From positions 171,351 through 235,350 of the forward strand of contig NZ_BLTE01000004.1 in assembly GCF_013019105.1 (NCBI RefSeq): 64,000 nucleotides of DNA. The letters are read 5' to 3'. This DNA is from Fundidesulfovibrio magnetotacticus. GTDB taxonomy: Bacteria > Desulfobacterota > Desulfovibrionia > Desulfovibrionales > Desulfovibrionaceae. Positions 27,309 to 38,200 of the stretch are shown here, piece after piece. The translations under genes were made by a program, and so were the position numbers. The notes under the pieces were generated by a model. The model saw only the letters and a program-made list of their open reading frames with translations. It ran no database searches and was not told where the DNA came from. The number at the start of each line of letters is the position of its first letter. Positions within the stretch are counted from its first letter, which is position 1.

Positions 27309-27895
27309 TTGCCTCCGATGCCCGCCTTGGCCAGGGCCTGGTTCAGGAAAGCCTCGGCCGAGGAAACGCAGCCCAGGTGGCCTTCGACCACCGTGAAGCC
27401 CGGACCCGAGCGCGCCAGCACGTAGTAGTAGGGGGTGCCCACCTGGCCGAGGGCCTTGTAGACGGAGAAATCCTGGTCCGGGATGAGCGGCAGGCGCAGG
27501 GCGAACTTTTCCCGGAAGACGTTCACCTCGAAGGCTGAGTTGCCCGCGCCCAGGCCCACCAGCTTCACCTTGCCGGAGAGCCCCCGGTCCTTGATGATCT
27601 GGTGCATCTTGGCCAGTTCGGGGGCGTCGCGCTGGCAGAAGGGGCAGTACATGGAGAAGACCACCAGGATGACGGCCTGGGCCTTGATGTCCTTGAAGGC
27701 GAAGGGCTTGCCGGGGGCCACCCCCAGTTCCTTGGCCTCGGCATCGGAGATCGGCCCCTTGAATGCGAGGTCCGGGAAGGCCTGGCCCTCGGCCAGGGGC
27801 TTCATGGATGGAGAGACCGAGGCATCCGCAGCGAGGGCGGGCGCATGCAAAAGAAGGCAACAAAGCAACATCAGGATATGGATGCGGAGCGTCAT
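27305..27895 (-). CDS. Secreted thioredoxin-fold protein (TlpA/ResA-like) with CPFC motif
   Basis: This 196-residue protein starts with a signal peptide (ILMLLCCLLLHAPALAA) and has a thioredoxin fold with active-site pair in FSMYCPFCQRDAPELAKMH, then the cis-Pro segment VGTPYYYVL. It is a periplasmic thiol oxidoreductase, perhaps reducing the peroxiredoxin encoded immediately downstream (4-bp overlap). It is the first gene of the operon that ends with the sensor kinase and REC-STAS protein. The region upstream to 28163 is non-coding and must contain the operon promoter. Confidence 0.87.
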   Translation of the reverse strand: MTLRIHILMLLCCLLLHAPALAADASVSPSMKPLAEGQAFPDLAFKGPISDAEAKELGVAPGKPFAFKDIKAQAVILVVFSMYCPFCQRDAPELAKMHQIIKDRGLSGKVKLVGLGAGNSAFEVNVFREKFALRLPLIPDQDFSVYKALGQVGTPYYYVLARSGPGFTVVEGHLGCVSSAEAFLNQALAKAGIGGK

Positions 27896-28163
27896 CGTCG
27901 ACCTGCCTTGAAATGATGTCCTTTAATAGACGAAAGGCGTGGAATTCGCCAGGATTTATTGTGCTTCTCCCGTACGCGCCGCAAGACGGGGTGATGCTCC
28001 CGGAGCGGCAAGGCGTCTGTTGAACAGAAACTGGGACGATCCGTTGCAGCGGACGCCCGGCCATGTAATGTGCGGGAGCCGACACCGCCCCCGGAGGCGT
28101 CTTCCCGGGTGGGTCGTGCGGGGCGCGCTCAACGCGGCGTTCGGCCCCGGGGCATCGGGCGCT

Positions 28164-30647
28164 TCAGGTCTCCCCGCCCGGTGCGCAGTACTCCGAGGAG
28201 GCCAGTCCCAGGGCCTTGGCCAGGTCGGCCAGGCCCACGGGTTTGGGGAGGAAGTCGTCCATGCCCGCTTCCGAACAGCGCTGCCGGAAGCTCGGCAGGG
28301 CGTGGGCCGAAAGGGCCGCGACGTGCACGCTCCTGTGGGCCTCCCCCGCCTCGCCCGCGCGGATGCGGCGCGTTGTCTCGAAGCCGTCCATGCCGTCCAT
28401 CTCGATGTCCATGAGCACCGCATCGAAGCGCGCGCCCGGTTCGGCCAGCAAGGCAAGGGCCTGCTCGCCGCCCGCCGCAAGGACGCACCGGTGCCCCAGT
28501 CGCGAGAGCAGGGCGGCCACCACCTTGAGGTTGATGCGGTTGTCGTCCACCGCCAGCACAGTGAGGGGGCGGCTGACGCAGAGGAACCGGCCTGAGTCGC
28601 CCTGGCGCGCCTCCGGTTCGTCGACGGGCGGCAGGGGGACGCGGCAGACGAAGCGGCTGCCGGATTCCGTGGTCTCCTCCAGGAAGATGTCCCCTCCCAG
28701 GGCCTGGGCGATGCCCCGGGCGATGGCCAGTCCCAGGCCGGTGCCTTCGGCGGACCGTTCTCCGGGATCATGCTGCACGAAGGGCTCGAAGATGCGCGCG
28801 CGCAGGAATCCGGGGATTCCGGGGCCCGTGTCGGAGACGGTGAAGTCCAAGGGGTGGCGGCCCGGGACGCCCTGCGGCGCGGGGGCCACGCCAAGGGTCA
28901 CTGAGCCCCGTGTGGTGAACTTCACGGCGTTGCCCAGCAGGTTGAGCAGCACCTGGCGCAGGCGGCCCGCATCGCCCAGCACGTGTCTTGGAACCCGGGG
29001 GTCCAGTTGGAGGTTCATGGCCAGCCCCTTGGGGGCCGCCGACACGGCCAGGGTTTTCACCATGGCGCGGGCCAGTTCGTGCAGGTCGAACCGGGCGGGC
29101 GCCAGGGCCAGCTTGCCGGCCTCGATGCGTGAGAGGTCGAGGGTGTCGTTGACGATGCCCAGCAGCGCCCGGGCGGAGTCCATGGCGGTTTCCAGGTGGT
29201 CGCGCTGGAGGGGGTCCCGGGCCGCGTGGAGGGCCATTTCCGTCATGCCCAGGATGGCGTTCATGGGGGTTCGTATCTCGTGGCTCATCCTGGCCAGGAA
29301 GTCGCTTTTGGCGCGGTTGGCGATGTCGGCGGCCTCTTTGGCCTCGCGCAGGGCCTGTTCGGCCAATTTGCGTCCGGTCACGTCCTGTGTGGTGCCGAAG
29401 CCGCCCAGGAGCGTGCCGTCGGGGGCGAATTCCAGTTCGGCGCGCTCGCGCACCCAGCGCCTGCCGCCGTCCACCACGAGGCGGTGCTCGATGTCGTAGG
29501 GCTCCCCGCGCAGTGCGGCGCTCCACTGGCGGTGCACTTCGGCGCGGTCTTCGGGGTGCACGCGTTCCAGGAAGGATTCGTAGGTCATGGGCGTGCCCGG
29601 GGGCACGTCGAAGATGCGGTAATTTTCATCGGACCAGGTGAGCCTGTCGCGGCGCACGTCGAGCCGCCAGCTGCCCACGTGGGCCACGGTCTGGGCGCGG
29701 CAGAGGTCTTCGCGGCTCTGGCGCAGTTCCTCCTCCAGAATCTTCTGGTCGGTGATCTCCAGGGAAACGCCCACCACTCCGGCCACTTCGCCCGAGGCGT
29801 CGCGGTGCGGGGCTTTGATGGAGACCCAGTGCCTGAGTCCGGCAGGACCCAGCGAGGTTTCCTCGAAAAAGGAAGGGATGCCGCTTTCCATGACCAGGGC
29901 GTCGTTTTCCATGTGCTCGCGCCCGATCACCGTGGGGTGCACCTCCCCGGAGGTTTTGCCCAGCACCTGGGAGGCGTCGCGGCCGAGCAGCTCCAGGAGG
30001 GCCTTGTTGGCCAGGAGCAGGCGTCCCTCGCGGTCCTTGGCGTAGATGGGGGAGGGGATGGCCTCCACCAGGGCCGAGAGCAGGAAATTCACCCGGGCGA
30101 GCTCCAGTTCGGCCTGTTTGCGCGCGGTGATGTCCTCGCTGAAGATCACGATGCCGCCGATGGCCCCGGAGGGCAGCCTCCAGGGGCGCACCTCCCAGCG
30201 TAGCCACTGGATGGAGCCGTCGGCGCGGGCGAAGGGGTCCTCCTCGGCGCGCTCCACGGCTCCTGCGAGGCAGCTGCGGTGGATGGCCTTCCAGCGCTCG
30301 GGAATTTCCGGGAACACCGCGTAGTGGTCGAGGCCTTCCAGGTTGCGCTCTTGGAACCCGTAGTCGCTCTTCCAGCGGTCGCTCACGGCGATGTAGCGCA
30401 TGGAGCCGTCCAGCATGGCGATGGAGACCGGGGCGTGCTTCACGAAAAGCCGCAGGAGTTCCTCGCGCCCGGCAAGGGACCCCGGGGCGTCCGGGCAGGA
30501 GGGGGGCAGGGGGGCGGAGCGCGGTGGGGCTTGGGCGGCTCCGTGTTGTCCCGTGCGGGCCAGGGCCTGTTCGAGCTCCCGCACGCGGCGTTCCAGAGTC
30601 TCGTTGCGTCGTGCGAGTCCGTCCGCATGATGGTCGTGGTGAGGCAT
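28164..30647 (-). CDS. Cytoplasmic hybrid histidine kinase with three PAS domains and a receiver
   Basis: This 827-residue protein has no membrane segment. After a coiled-coil start (RRNETLERRVRELEQALA), three PAS domains follow (about 65-190, 195-315 and 320-435; the last with the PAS_3 motif FLERVHPEDRAEVHRQW), then HisKA with the His in FLARMSHEIRTPMNAILGM, an ATPase domain (NLLGNAVKF, DTGPGIP, GTGLGLAIA) and a C-terminal receiver (VLAVDDNRINL, with the Asp in VLMDIEMDGMDG). It therefore belongs to phosphorelays of the hybrid type. I chose ATG at 30647, which follows GGAG by 5 bases. It is not coupled to a neighbouring regulator. The ligand is unknown; PAS domains may bind flavin, heme or small molecules. 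Confidence 0.93.
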   Translation of the reverse strand: MPHHDHHADGLARRNETLERRVRELEQALARTGQHGAAQAPPRSAPLPPSCPDAPGSLAGREELLRLFVKHAPVSIAMLDGSMRYIAVSDRWKSDYGFQERNLEGLDHYAVFPEIPERWKAIHRSCLAGAVERAEEDPFARADGSIQWLRWEVRPWRLPSGAIGGIVIFSEDITARKQAELELARVNFLLSALVEAIPSPIYAKDREGRLLLANKALLELLGRDASQVLGKTSGEVHPTVIGREHMENDALVMESGIPSFFEETSLGPAGLRHWVSIKAPHRDASGEVAGVVGVSLEITDQKILEEELRQSREDLCRAQTVAHVGSWRLDVRRDRLTWSDENYRIFDVPPGTPMTYESFLERVHPEDRAEVHRQWSAALRGEPYDIEHRLVVDGGRRWVRERAELEFAPDGTLLGGFGTTQDVTGRKLAEQALREAKEAADIANRAKSDFLARMSHEIRTPMNAILGMTEMALHAARDPLQRDHLETAMDSARALLGIVNDTLDLSRIEAGKLALAPARFDLHELARAMVKTLAVSAAPKGLAMNLQLDPRVPRHVLGDAGRLRQVLLNLLGNAVKFTTRGSVTLGVAPAPQGVPGRHPLDFTVSDTGPGIPGFLRARIFEPFVQHDPGERSAEGTGLGLAIARGIAQALGGDIFLEETTESGSRFVCRVPLPPVDEPEARQGDSGRFLCVSRPLTVLAVDDNRINLKVVAALLSRLGHRCVLAAGGEQALALLAEPGARFDAVLMDIEMDGMDGFETTRRIRAGEAGEAHRSVHVAALSAHALPSFRQRCSEAGMDDFLPKPVGLADLAKALGLASSEYCAPGGET

Positions 30648-31097
30648 CGTCGCTCCGTTGCCGGCGATTGACGGGATGACCCGGGCTCTCAAGACGGACG
30701 GACGGTCTTTGAACCTGACTCTCGGGTGTCTGGATTTCTTATCAGAGTCCGAAAGCTCAGTCCAGGACGGGAGGGAGTTCCGGTCGACGATGCGGCCCCG
30801 AGGGGGCTTCCGGGCGGCCCGGCGGCGCTCGCTGAGGGGGCGAAAGCGGTTATTGAGGGGTGAAAGGCGTTCGGCGTGGGCTTTGCGGCAGGGTGCGGGC
30901 GATTCCGGTCGGCAGTTTGGAGGCGGTTTCCGGCCCGGCAAAAGGGAGGCGGGCCGGTCCTGCCGCTTTCCGAAGTGGGAGGTCCAGTCCCGTCGGAAAA
31001 CGGCCGGAGGTCCGGCCCGCCCGAGTCGAAGGCCGCCGCCGGTGGGGGACGGCGTGCCCCGGCCGCACGCGCGGCCGGGGCTTGTGCGGCTATCTGG
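30648..31097. other. Non-coding region between fdhB and the hybrid kinase gene
   Basis: These 450 bp should hold the promoter of the hybrid kinase gene and the end of the fdh transcript. A perfect 10-bp inverted repeat (31057-31080) lies 18 bp past the fdhB stop. I see no convincing gene. Confidence 0.6.
31057..31080 (-). terminator. GC-rich palindrome after fdhB
   Basis: CCCCGGCCGC and GCGGCCGGGG pair perfectly around a 4-base loop, 18 bp beyond the fdhB stop. No T-run follows, so it is a candidate terminator or 3' stabilising hairpin. Confidence 0.5.
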
Positions 31098-31823
31098 CTA
31101 GCCCCTTGCCTGGCGCAGGGGGGCGAGCAATTTGTCCAGGACGGCGAAACGGGTGAGTCCCCGGGGTTCGGCGTCGGACATGAGGGTCTTGTGGTAGAGG
31201 TTGGGGGCGTATTCCGTGAGGAAGACCACCCGAACCTGGTCGTAGTCCACGAGCACTGCCTTGGGCCGGGTTTTCTTGATCTCCTCGAAGCGCTTCTTGG
31301 CCATGGCCAGCATTTCCTCGCGCTCTCCGAAGTTCATGGCGCCGGTGGGGCAGGTCTTGACGCACGCGGGCAGCTGTCCTGCCAGGACGCGGTCGTTGCA
31401 CATGTCGCACTTGGAGATGACCTTGGTTTTGGCATCCAGCCGGGGGATGTCGTAGGGGCAGGCGCCTTTGATGGTGTCGAAGGGCAGTCCCTTGGTCTTC
31501 TCGGTGAAGATGATCGCTCCGGTTTCCTTGTCCTGGGTGATGGCGTCTTTGACGATGCCGTCGCCCGCGTCCTTGCAGGGCGCGTCCACGCAGTGGCGGC
31601 ACTGGTCGGGCAGGAAGAGCCATTTGAAGTCGTCCCCACGGTTGCCCACTTCCTTGAAGCGCACCACCTTGAGGGTGATGGCCGAGAGGTCGGGCGGGTT
31701 CTGGTGGGAACCGGTGTTTTTGGTCTGCTCCGCGGGGAGCTGCTTCCACTGCTTGCACGCGACCTGGCAGCCGCGGCAGGCGGTGCACCTGGAGAGGTCC
31801 ACGAAGAAGGTCTTGCCTGGCAT
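31098..31823 (-). CDS. fdhB: Formate dehydrogenase beta subunit (four 4Fe-4S)
   Basis: This 241-residue ferredoxin-like subunit carries electrons from the catalytic subunit to periplasmic cytochrome c. Motifs of four clusters are visible: CTACRGCQVACK near the N-terminus, CRHCVDAPCKDAGDG, CPYDIP, and CDMCNDRVLAG with CVKTCPTGAM. It lacks a signal peptide and a C-terminal membrane helix, as expected for a soluble FdhAB complex exported by hitch-hiking on the Tat signal of FdhA. It follows fdhA by 14 bp, with GGAGG 8 bases before its ATG. Confidence 0.96.
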   Translation of the reverse strand: MPGKTFFVDLSRCTACRGCQVACKQWKQLPAEQTKNTGSHQNPPDLSAITLKVVRFKEVGNRGDDFKWLFLPDQCRHCVDAPCKDAGDGIVKDAITQDKETGAIIFTEKTKGLPFDTIKGACPYDIPRLDAKTKVISKCDMCNDRVLAGQLPACVKTCPTGAMNFGEREEMLAMAKKRFEEIKKTRPKAVLVDYDQVRVVFLTEYAPNLYHKTLMSDAEPRGLTRFAVLDKLLAPLRQARG

Positions 31824-31837
31824 GTTCGTTTACCTCC

Positions 31838-34800
31838 CTAGGCCTTTTTCACGTTGACCATGAAGGCCTTGGTCTCGGGGATGCCGGTGTTCGGGTCGCC
31901 CACCGAGGGGGTGAGCAGGTTGGCGGAGTCGCCGCCTTCCTTGGGGAAGACCCAACCGTAGTGCCAGGGGATACCCACCATGTGGACGGTCTGTCCCATG
32001 ACCTGCATGGGCTGGAGGCGCTCCGTGACGATGGCGATGGCCCACAGCGAGCCGCGCGCGCTCTCCACGGTGCACTTGTCGCCGGGGTTGATGCCGCGCA
32101 GTTTGGCCAGTTCGGGGCTCATTTCCACGAACATCTGGGGCTCGGCTTCGAGCAGCCAGGGGGTCCAGCGGGTCATGACGCCGGTCTGCCAGTGTTCGGT
32201 GACCCGGTAGGTGGAGCACACGAACGGGAAGCGCGGGTCGCAGGAGGCGCGGTGGTCGGCCGGTCCCTGGAAGGTCAGGGCCGTGGGGTTGTTGAGCACC
32301 TTGGAGAAGGGATGCTCGCTCACGGGGCATTCCAGGGGCTCGTAGTATTCGGGGAAGGGACCGTCCATGCGTCCCGGCCCGAAGAGCTGGCCGAAGCCCT
32401 CGCTGGTCATGATGAAGGGGTTCTTGCCCTTCTCGTCGGCCATGGGCGGCCAGGGGCCGTCGGGCACGTCGCCCACCCACTTGCCGTCCACCCATTCGAT
32501 GACGGGCTTCTGGGGCTGGTAGGGCTTGCCCTGCGGGTCCACGGAGGCGCGGTTGTAGAGGATGCGCCGGTTCACGGGCCAGGCCCAGGTCCAGCCGGGG
32601 AAGAGTCCGATCTTCTCCTGCATGGGGGTCTGGGTCTTGTCGCGCCGGGCGGCCATGTTCTTGTCGGTGTAGGAGGCGGAGTAGATCCAGTTGCCCGAGC
32701 AGGTGGAGCCGTCGTCCTGGAGCAGGCCGAAGGCGGGCACGGGGTCACCGGCCTTGTAGGTCTTGTCGCCGATGGTCTTGTCGGTAAGGAAGTAGCCGTT
32801 GATCAGTTTGGCCACCTTGTGCGGGTCGAAGACGTGGTTGGTGGCGTGATCCCAGTTGAGGTTCGTGATGGGGTCGGGGAACACGGCCTTCTTGTCGGCG
32901 GCGTAGAGCTTCTTGATCTCCTCGAACAGTTCGTAGATCAGGTCGCCGTCGGGCTTGGTGTTGCCCAGGGGCTTGGGCCCGGGGTAGCGCCACTGCATCC
33001 AGCGGCCCGAGTTGGAGATGGAGCCTTCCTTCTCGATGGACACGCAGCAGGGCAGGAAGAAGACCTCGGTCTTGATCTTCTTGGGGTTCATGCCCGGGCC
33101 TTTCCAGAAGGAGGCGGTCTCGGTGTCGAAGATGTTCACCGTGACCATCCAGTCCAGCTTGCCCAAAGCCTGGCGGACCTTGTTGGCGTTGGCCGTGGAG
33201 GCCGCGGGGTTCTGGCCCCAGGCGAAGAAGCCCTTGAAGGCGCCCTTGTACATTTCGTCGAAGAGCGAGAGCCAGGAGTAGTCCTTGCCGTCCTCGCACT
33301 TGGGCAGCCACTTGTAGGAGTCTTCAGGCTTCTGCTTGGGGTAGATGGCCTTGAGGTAGCTGGCGATGTACTTGGGCCGGTTGCCCCACCAGTTGGCGGA
33401 CTTGGGGTCCTTGGTCTTGGGGGTGACCTTCTCGACGTATGTCTTGAGGTCGCCCATGGAGGCCGCGGGGGTGGGCATGTAGCCGGGCAGGATGTGGAAC
33501 AGGAGACCCTGGTCCGTGGAGCCCTGCACGTTGGCTTCGCCGCGCAGGGCGTTGATGCCGCCGCCGGCCGTGCCGATGTTGCCCAGGAGCAGCTGCACCA
33601 GCGACATGGCGCGGATGTTCTGCACGCCCACGGTGTGCTGGGTCTGGCCCATGGCGTAGAGCACGGTGCCCGTCTTGTCGGGGGCGCCGGTGACGCCGAA
33701 GGACTTGTAGACTTCCTCCAGCTTGTCCTTGGGGCAGCCGGTGATCTTGGAGACGTTGTCCAGGGTGTAGCGCTCGTAGTGCTTCTTCATGACCTGGAAG
33801 ACGCACTTGGGGTCCTGGAGGGAGGGGTCTCTCTTCACGTTGCCTTCGGCATCGCGGGCGAAGGCCCAGGCGGACTTGTCGTAGGCCTTTTTGGCCGCGT
33901 CGAAGCCCGAGAACATGCCGTCCTTGAATTCGTACTTGTCGCCCAGGATGTAGGACGCGTTGGTGTAGTTCACCACGTAGTCCTTGAACATCATGTTGTT
34001 GGCGATGATGTAGTTGATGAAGCCGCCGAAGAAACCGATGTCCGAGCCCGAGCGGATGGGGGCGTAGAGGTCGGCCTTGGCCGCCGATTTGGTGAAGCGG
34101 GGATCCACGACGATGACCTTGCCGCCAGCGTCCTTGGCCCGCATCACCCACTTGAAGGAGATGGGATGGTTTTCGGCCGGGTTGGAGCCGATTATCAACA
34201 CTGCATCACTGTTCTTGATGTCGATCCAGTGATTCGTCATCGCGCCGCGTCCGAACGACTCTGCCAGAGCCGCCACAGTAGCGCTGTGTCAGATACGGGC
34301 CTGATGTTCGATGTAGGTAAGGCCGAGAGCCCGGAGCATCTGCTGGTAGATCCAGCACTCCTCGTTGTCCATGGCGGCGGAGCCCACCGAGGCGATGGCC
34401 TCCAGGCGGTTCACTTCCATGCCCTTGGCGTTCTTGGCCTGGAAGGCGGCGTCACGCGTTTTCTTCACGCGCTTGGCGATTTCCTTCAGGGCCCAGTCGT
34501 AGGTCTTTTCCTGCCACTTGTCGGAGTTGGGGGCGCGGTAGAGCACCTTGGTGATGCGCCGGTCGTTCTCCGTGAGCTGCCAGATGGACGCGCCCTTGGG
34601 GCACAGGGACCCCTCGTTGATGGGATGGTCGGGGTCGCCTTCCACGTTCACCGCGCGGCCTTTGCCGCCGTCAGCCGTGGAGACGATGAGGCCGCAGCCC
34701 ACGGAGCAGTAGCAGCACACCGAGGTGGTCTGCTTGCTGCCCTTGAGCTTGGCCAACTCGGCGGCTGCGTGGACCGTGGTCAGGTCCAGCCCCAGGCCGC

Positions 34801-34864
34801 CGAAGGCCGTGACCGTTGCCGCGGCAGCGGTCAGTTTGAGGAAATCTCGCCTTTCCAGTGACAT
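31838..34864 (-). CDS. fdhA: Formate dehydrogenase catalytic subunit, selenocysteine-containing (TGA read as Sec)
   Basis: FdhA oxidises formate (or reduces CO2) at a W- or Mo-bis-pterin site in the periplasm. The start at 34864 (GGAGG upstream) gives a Tat signal (LERRDFLKLT) and a 4Fe-4S motif (CCYCSVGCGL ... LCPKG). The frame meets TGA at 34289-34291 and continues without loss of homology as HSATVAALAESFGRGAMTNHW, where active formate dehydrogenases carry selenocysteine followed by His. The product is about 1008 residues with Sec near position 192, the size of Desulfovibrio FdhA. An automated call would split it into two genes at 34289. fdhB follows by 14 bp, and fdhE is at 20.1 kb. Confidence 0.95.
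34258..34279 (-). promoter_or_regulatory. Candidate SECIS hairpin for the fdhA Sec codon
   Basis: Beginning 9 bases after the TGA on the minus strand, ACTGTGGC and GGCAGAGT can pair (six pairs, two mismatches) around a GGCTCT loop. Position and loop composition resemble bacterial SECIS elements, which recruit SelB. The stem is imperfect, so this is a candidate only. Confidence 0.5.
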
Positions 34865-34887
34865 GTGTGTCCTCCTGCCAGAGGTTT

Positions 34888-35121
34888 TCAGCCGGCCCGG
34901 GTGAACCGGCAATAGGCAACCATCATCTCGAAGCCCCACAAGGGGACCTCAAACGGCCGGACTCTCGCCTTTCCGGCCGTTTCGGGATCGACGAAGCGGG
35001 AACGGGCCATGCGCGCGGCCCGGAACAGCGCCGCGTCCAGGCAGATGCCCAGTCCCCCGAAGGGGATGTCGCGACGGCTCCGGGCCGCTTTCGCGGCATG
35101 CCCCATAGTGTTTTCCCGCAT
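34888..35121 (-). CDS. Small hypothetical protein upstream of fdhA
   Basis: This 77-residue frame ends 23 bp before the fdhA start. It encodes a basic, globular-looking sequence (RDIPFGGLGICLDAALFRAARMARS ... FEVPLWGFEMMVAYC, quoted in part), uses GC-ending codons like its neighbours and contains two Cys. I do not recognise a family, and no strong ribosome-binding site is visible; starts at 35130 and 35106 are also possible. It might be a leader or small accessory gene of the fdh operon, or non-coding leader. Confidence 0.4.
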   Translation of the reverse strand: MRENTMGHAAKAARSRRDIPFGGLGICLDAALFRAARMARSRFVDPETAGKARVRPFEVPLWGFEMMVAYCRFTRAG

Positions 35122-35266
35122 GGTGCGCATGTAGTGGATAGAAGGGCACCACGCAATTGAAGGGCGCTTGCACGACTTTTGACACACGGCGCATTGGGCC
35201 TTGATAAACAGCGCCGATTGGGGAAGTCTCGCCGGATCGTACGTCCCTTTTCGCGGGAGTGACGCT

Positions 35267-38200
35267 TTGCAGGGCCAGAAAACGGACAAATCCTCCTGGT
35301 CCCGGCCGGACGCCGGGGTCGAACTGCGCCACCTGGCCGAACGGGTGGCCGTGCTGGGCCGCCGGGGCGACCGCTCCGACGAGTCCCGCGATCACCTGGG
35401 CCAAGCCCTGGACAGGCTCCAGGCCGCCTTGTCCGCCCCCTTCCACGCCCTTCCCGCCCCCCTGGGGACCGCCCTGGCCCTCGCCCTGGACGATCTCGCG
35501 CGACAACCGGGGCGCGATACGGCCCGCAAGGCCTTCGACTGTCTGGCCCGGCTCGGCCGTTTCGGACTGATCCTGGCCGCGCGGCTGGTCCGGGAAGGCG
35601 CGCACGATCCGGCGGGAGCGGTCGGCGCCGCCCAGGCCGTGGACCCCTCCGTGGCCCTGGGCCTGGCCAACCAACTGCTCCTGGAGCTGGCCCACGGGCT
35701 GCACGGCGACCCCGTGCCGGCCTTCGACCTGCTGGCCCAGGCCGCTGGATGCGGACACGGGCAGGCCCGGCGTTTCCTGCAGTCCCACGTCGGCGTGCAG
35801 CCTGACCTAGCCCATCCCCTGCGCGAGGCCCTCAGGGAGGGACGCATCGGTCGCTCCCTGCTCCCCGCAGCCCGTGCCGACGGCGGTGAGACGCCGCCGG
35901 AGCCCGCGGAAGCGGTCGCCTGGACGGACCTCCTGGGGCTGCGGCAGGAGGCAGTGGCCCTGGCGGTGGATCTGATGTCCGGCGGTCACGCCGTCCACGC
36001 CTGCACCATCCTGGGCGCTCCGGCAGGGGGGGGGCTCTCCGGGTCCGAGTCGCCCGAACGAAGGCCGCCGGAGCGTGCCGCGCCCCTGCGCGGCGCCGTT
36101 CTCTCGCAGCTGCTGGCGACGGCCACCCCGGAGACCGCCGGGTCTTGTCTGGCGGCGGTGTCGGCCCAGGCCCCGGACAAGTCGGCCTCGGCGTCGGCCA
36201 TGCTCTTCCAGGGCAGGCCGGAGTTGCGCGCCGCCATGGCCGGAACCGCGGCCCTTTTCGCCCCCGGGACGCTTGCCGCCTTCCTGGAGCGCCTGCCCGC
36301 GCCCATTCAGTCCGAGGCGCTGCGCCTCGCGCTGGCGCGCGTGTCCCAGACGGACCCGCTGGGCCTGGCCAGGGCGCGGAGCATGATCCAGGGCGGGGGA
36401 GAGCCGCGGGGGACCGGGCCGGAGACGTTCCGCGAAGCGCCTCCCATCCCGCTCGGCGCGCGTCTGGCCGGTCTGCACGTCCCCCCCGAGCCTCCCGTGT
36501 CCGCGGCCGAGGAGGACTCTCCGGCCGGTCCGCCCCGGGAGCAGAGGCTGCTCGGCTTCCTGCGCAAGAGCGGGCCCGGGCACGGCGAACTCATGGAACT
36601 GGAGCGCGGCGACGACGCGCCGGGTCGGGGGCAGGTGGTGCGCGAGCGGCGCTACGAGGCGGAGGACTTCCGGCCCAGGCGCGTGGAAGGGGCGGCCTTC
36701 CAGGGGTGCGTTTTCGCCGGAACGCTCCTGGGCGGCCGGAGTTTCGTCCAGGTGAGCTTCCGCGACTGCCTCTTCGAGGGCGTTTCCCTGGAGGGCGCCG
36801 CGTTCTGGGGCTGCACGTTCGTGCGCTGCACTTTCCAGTCCTGCTCCCTGGCCGAGTCCGTGCTGCGCGACACCGCCTTCGTGGAACTCTCGGCGCGGGC
36901 CGTCGGTTTCGCCGGGGCGCGCCTGAGCCGCGTGACCCTGACCCGCTGCGAACTGACGGCCTGCGACTTCTCCGGCGCGCGCCTGGACGGCTTGGAGGCC
37001 CGGGGCGCGGCCTTCGTCTCCTGCCTGTTCGACGGCGCGCGCATCTGGCGCGGCGTGTTCGAGGCCGTGTCCAGCCCGGGATGCCAGGCGGTCCAGGCCA
37101 GGGCCTGGGACGTGACCGGGGGCGAGCCGTTCTTCGCGGACCTGGCCCGCGCCACCCTGCGCCGCGAGCTGGCCAACCCGCCGGGAGAGGAGCCCCTTCC
37201 GGCGCCGGAACCCTCGCGCGCCGCGCTGGAAGCCTGGGCGGCCCGCCGGGAGACCCTGTGGCGGCTTGGCGTCCACGCCGCGGAGAACACCCGGCGCATG
37301 ACGTTCGGCCGCCGGGTGCTCGGCGCCGCCCGCTCGCGGCTGCTCACGCTCCTGCCGCTCCTTCTGCACTCGGACTTCTTCGACCAGGCCGCCGGGCTCT
37401 TCCCCCTGGTCCCGCCCTGCCGCATCCTGGGCTACCACCCGGACCCCGAGACCATGGCCCTCGCCCGGGAGTTCTTCCCCGGCACCGAAGCCCCGCCGGT
37501 CTCCCCGGACGCGCTGGCCATCGAAGGCCTCTACACCATCGGCAGCTTCGGCACCCTGGCCCAGGCGGAGGGGTCCGACCTGGACTTCTGGGTCTGCCTG
37601 GAGGCCTCCCAGACCGCCGAGTCCGACATGGACGGCCTGGAGGCCAAGCTGGCCGCCCTGGAGGAGTGGGCCGCCGGGAGCTTCGGGCTGGAGGCGCACT
37701 TCTACCTGCTGGACATGGAGCGGGTGCGAGCCAACGAATTCGGGGCGAGCCACGAGGAGGGCTCGGGGTCGGCCCAGGCCATGCTCCTCAAGGAAGAGTT
37801 CTACCGCACGGCGGTGCTGGTGGCGGGCAAGCCTCCCCTGTGGTGGGCGGCGCCGCCCGGGGCCAGCGAGGAGGACTGGCGGCGGCTGGCGAGCAACCCG
37901 GAGCTCTCCCCGGTCCTGGCCGACCTGGGACGCATCGGTGAGATACCGGCCGACGAGTATTTCGGGGCCTCCCTGTGGCAGATCTTCAAGTCCATCGCCG
38001 CGCCCTACAAGTCCGTGATGAAGATCGGGCTTCTGGAACGTTACGCGGCCGGAGGCGGGCAGGGGGGGCTGCTGTGCGAGTCCATCAAGGAATCCTTGCT
38101 GCGCGGCCAGGTGGCGCTGTGGGAGGTGGACCCCTACGTGCGCCTCTTCGCCGAGGTGCACGAGCACTACCGCTCCCGCGACGACCGGGAGGAGGCGGCC

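Noticed and set aside
31838..34276. Separate 'truncated' molybdopterin oxidoreductase starting after the TGA
   Set aside because: The frame before the TGA holds the Tat signal and Fe-S motif, and the TGA is at the known Sec position; one gene is the better reading.
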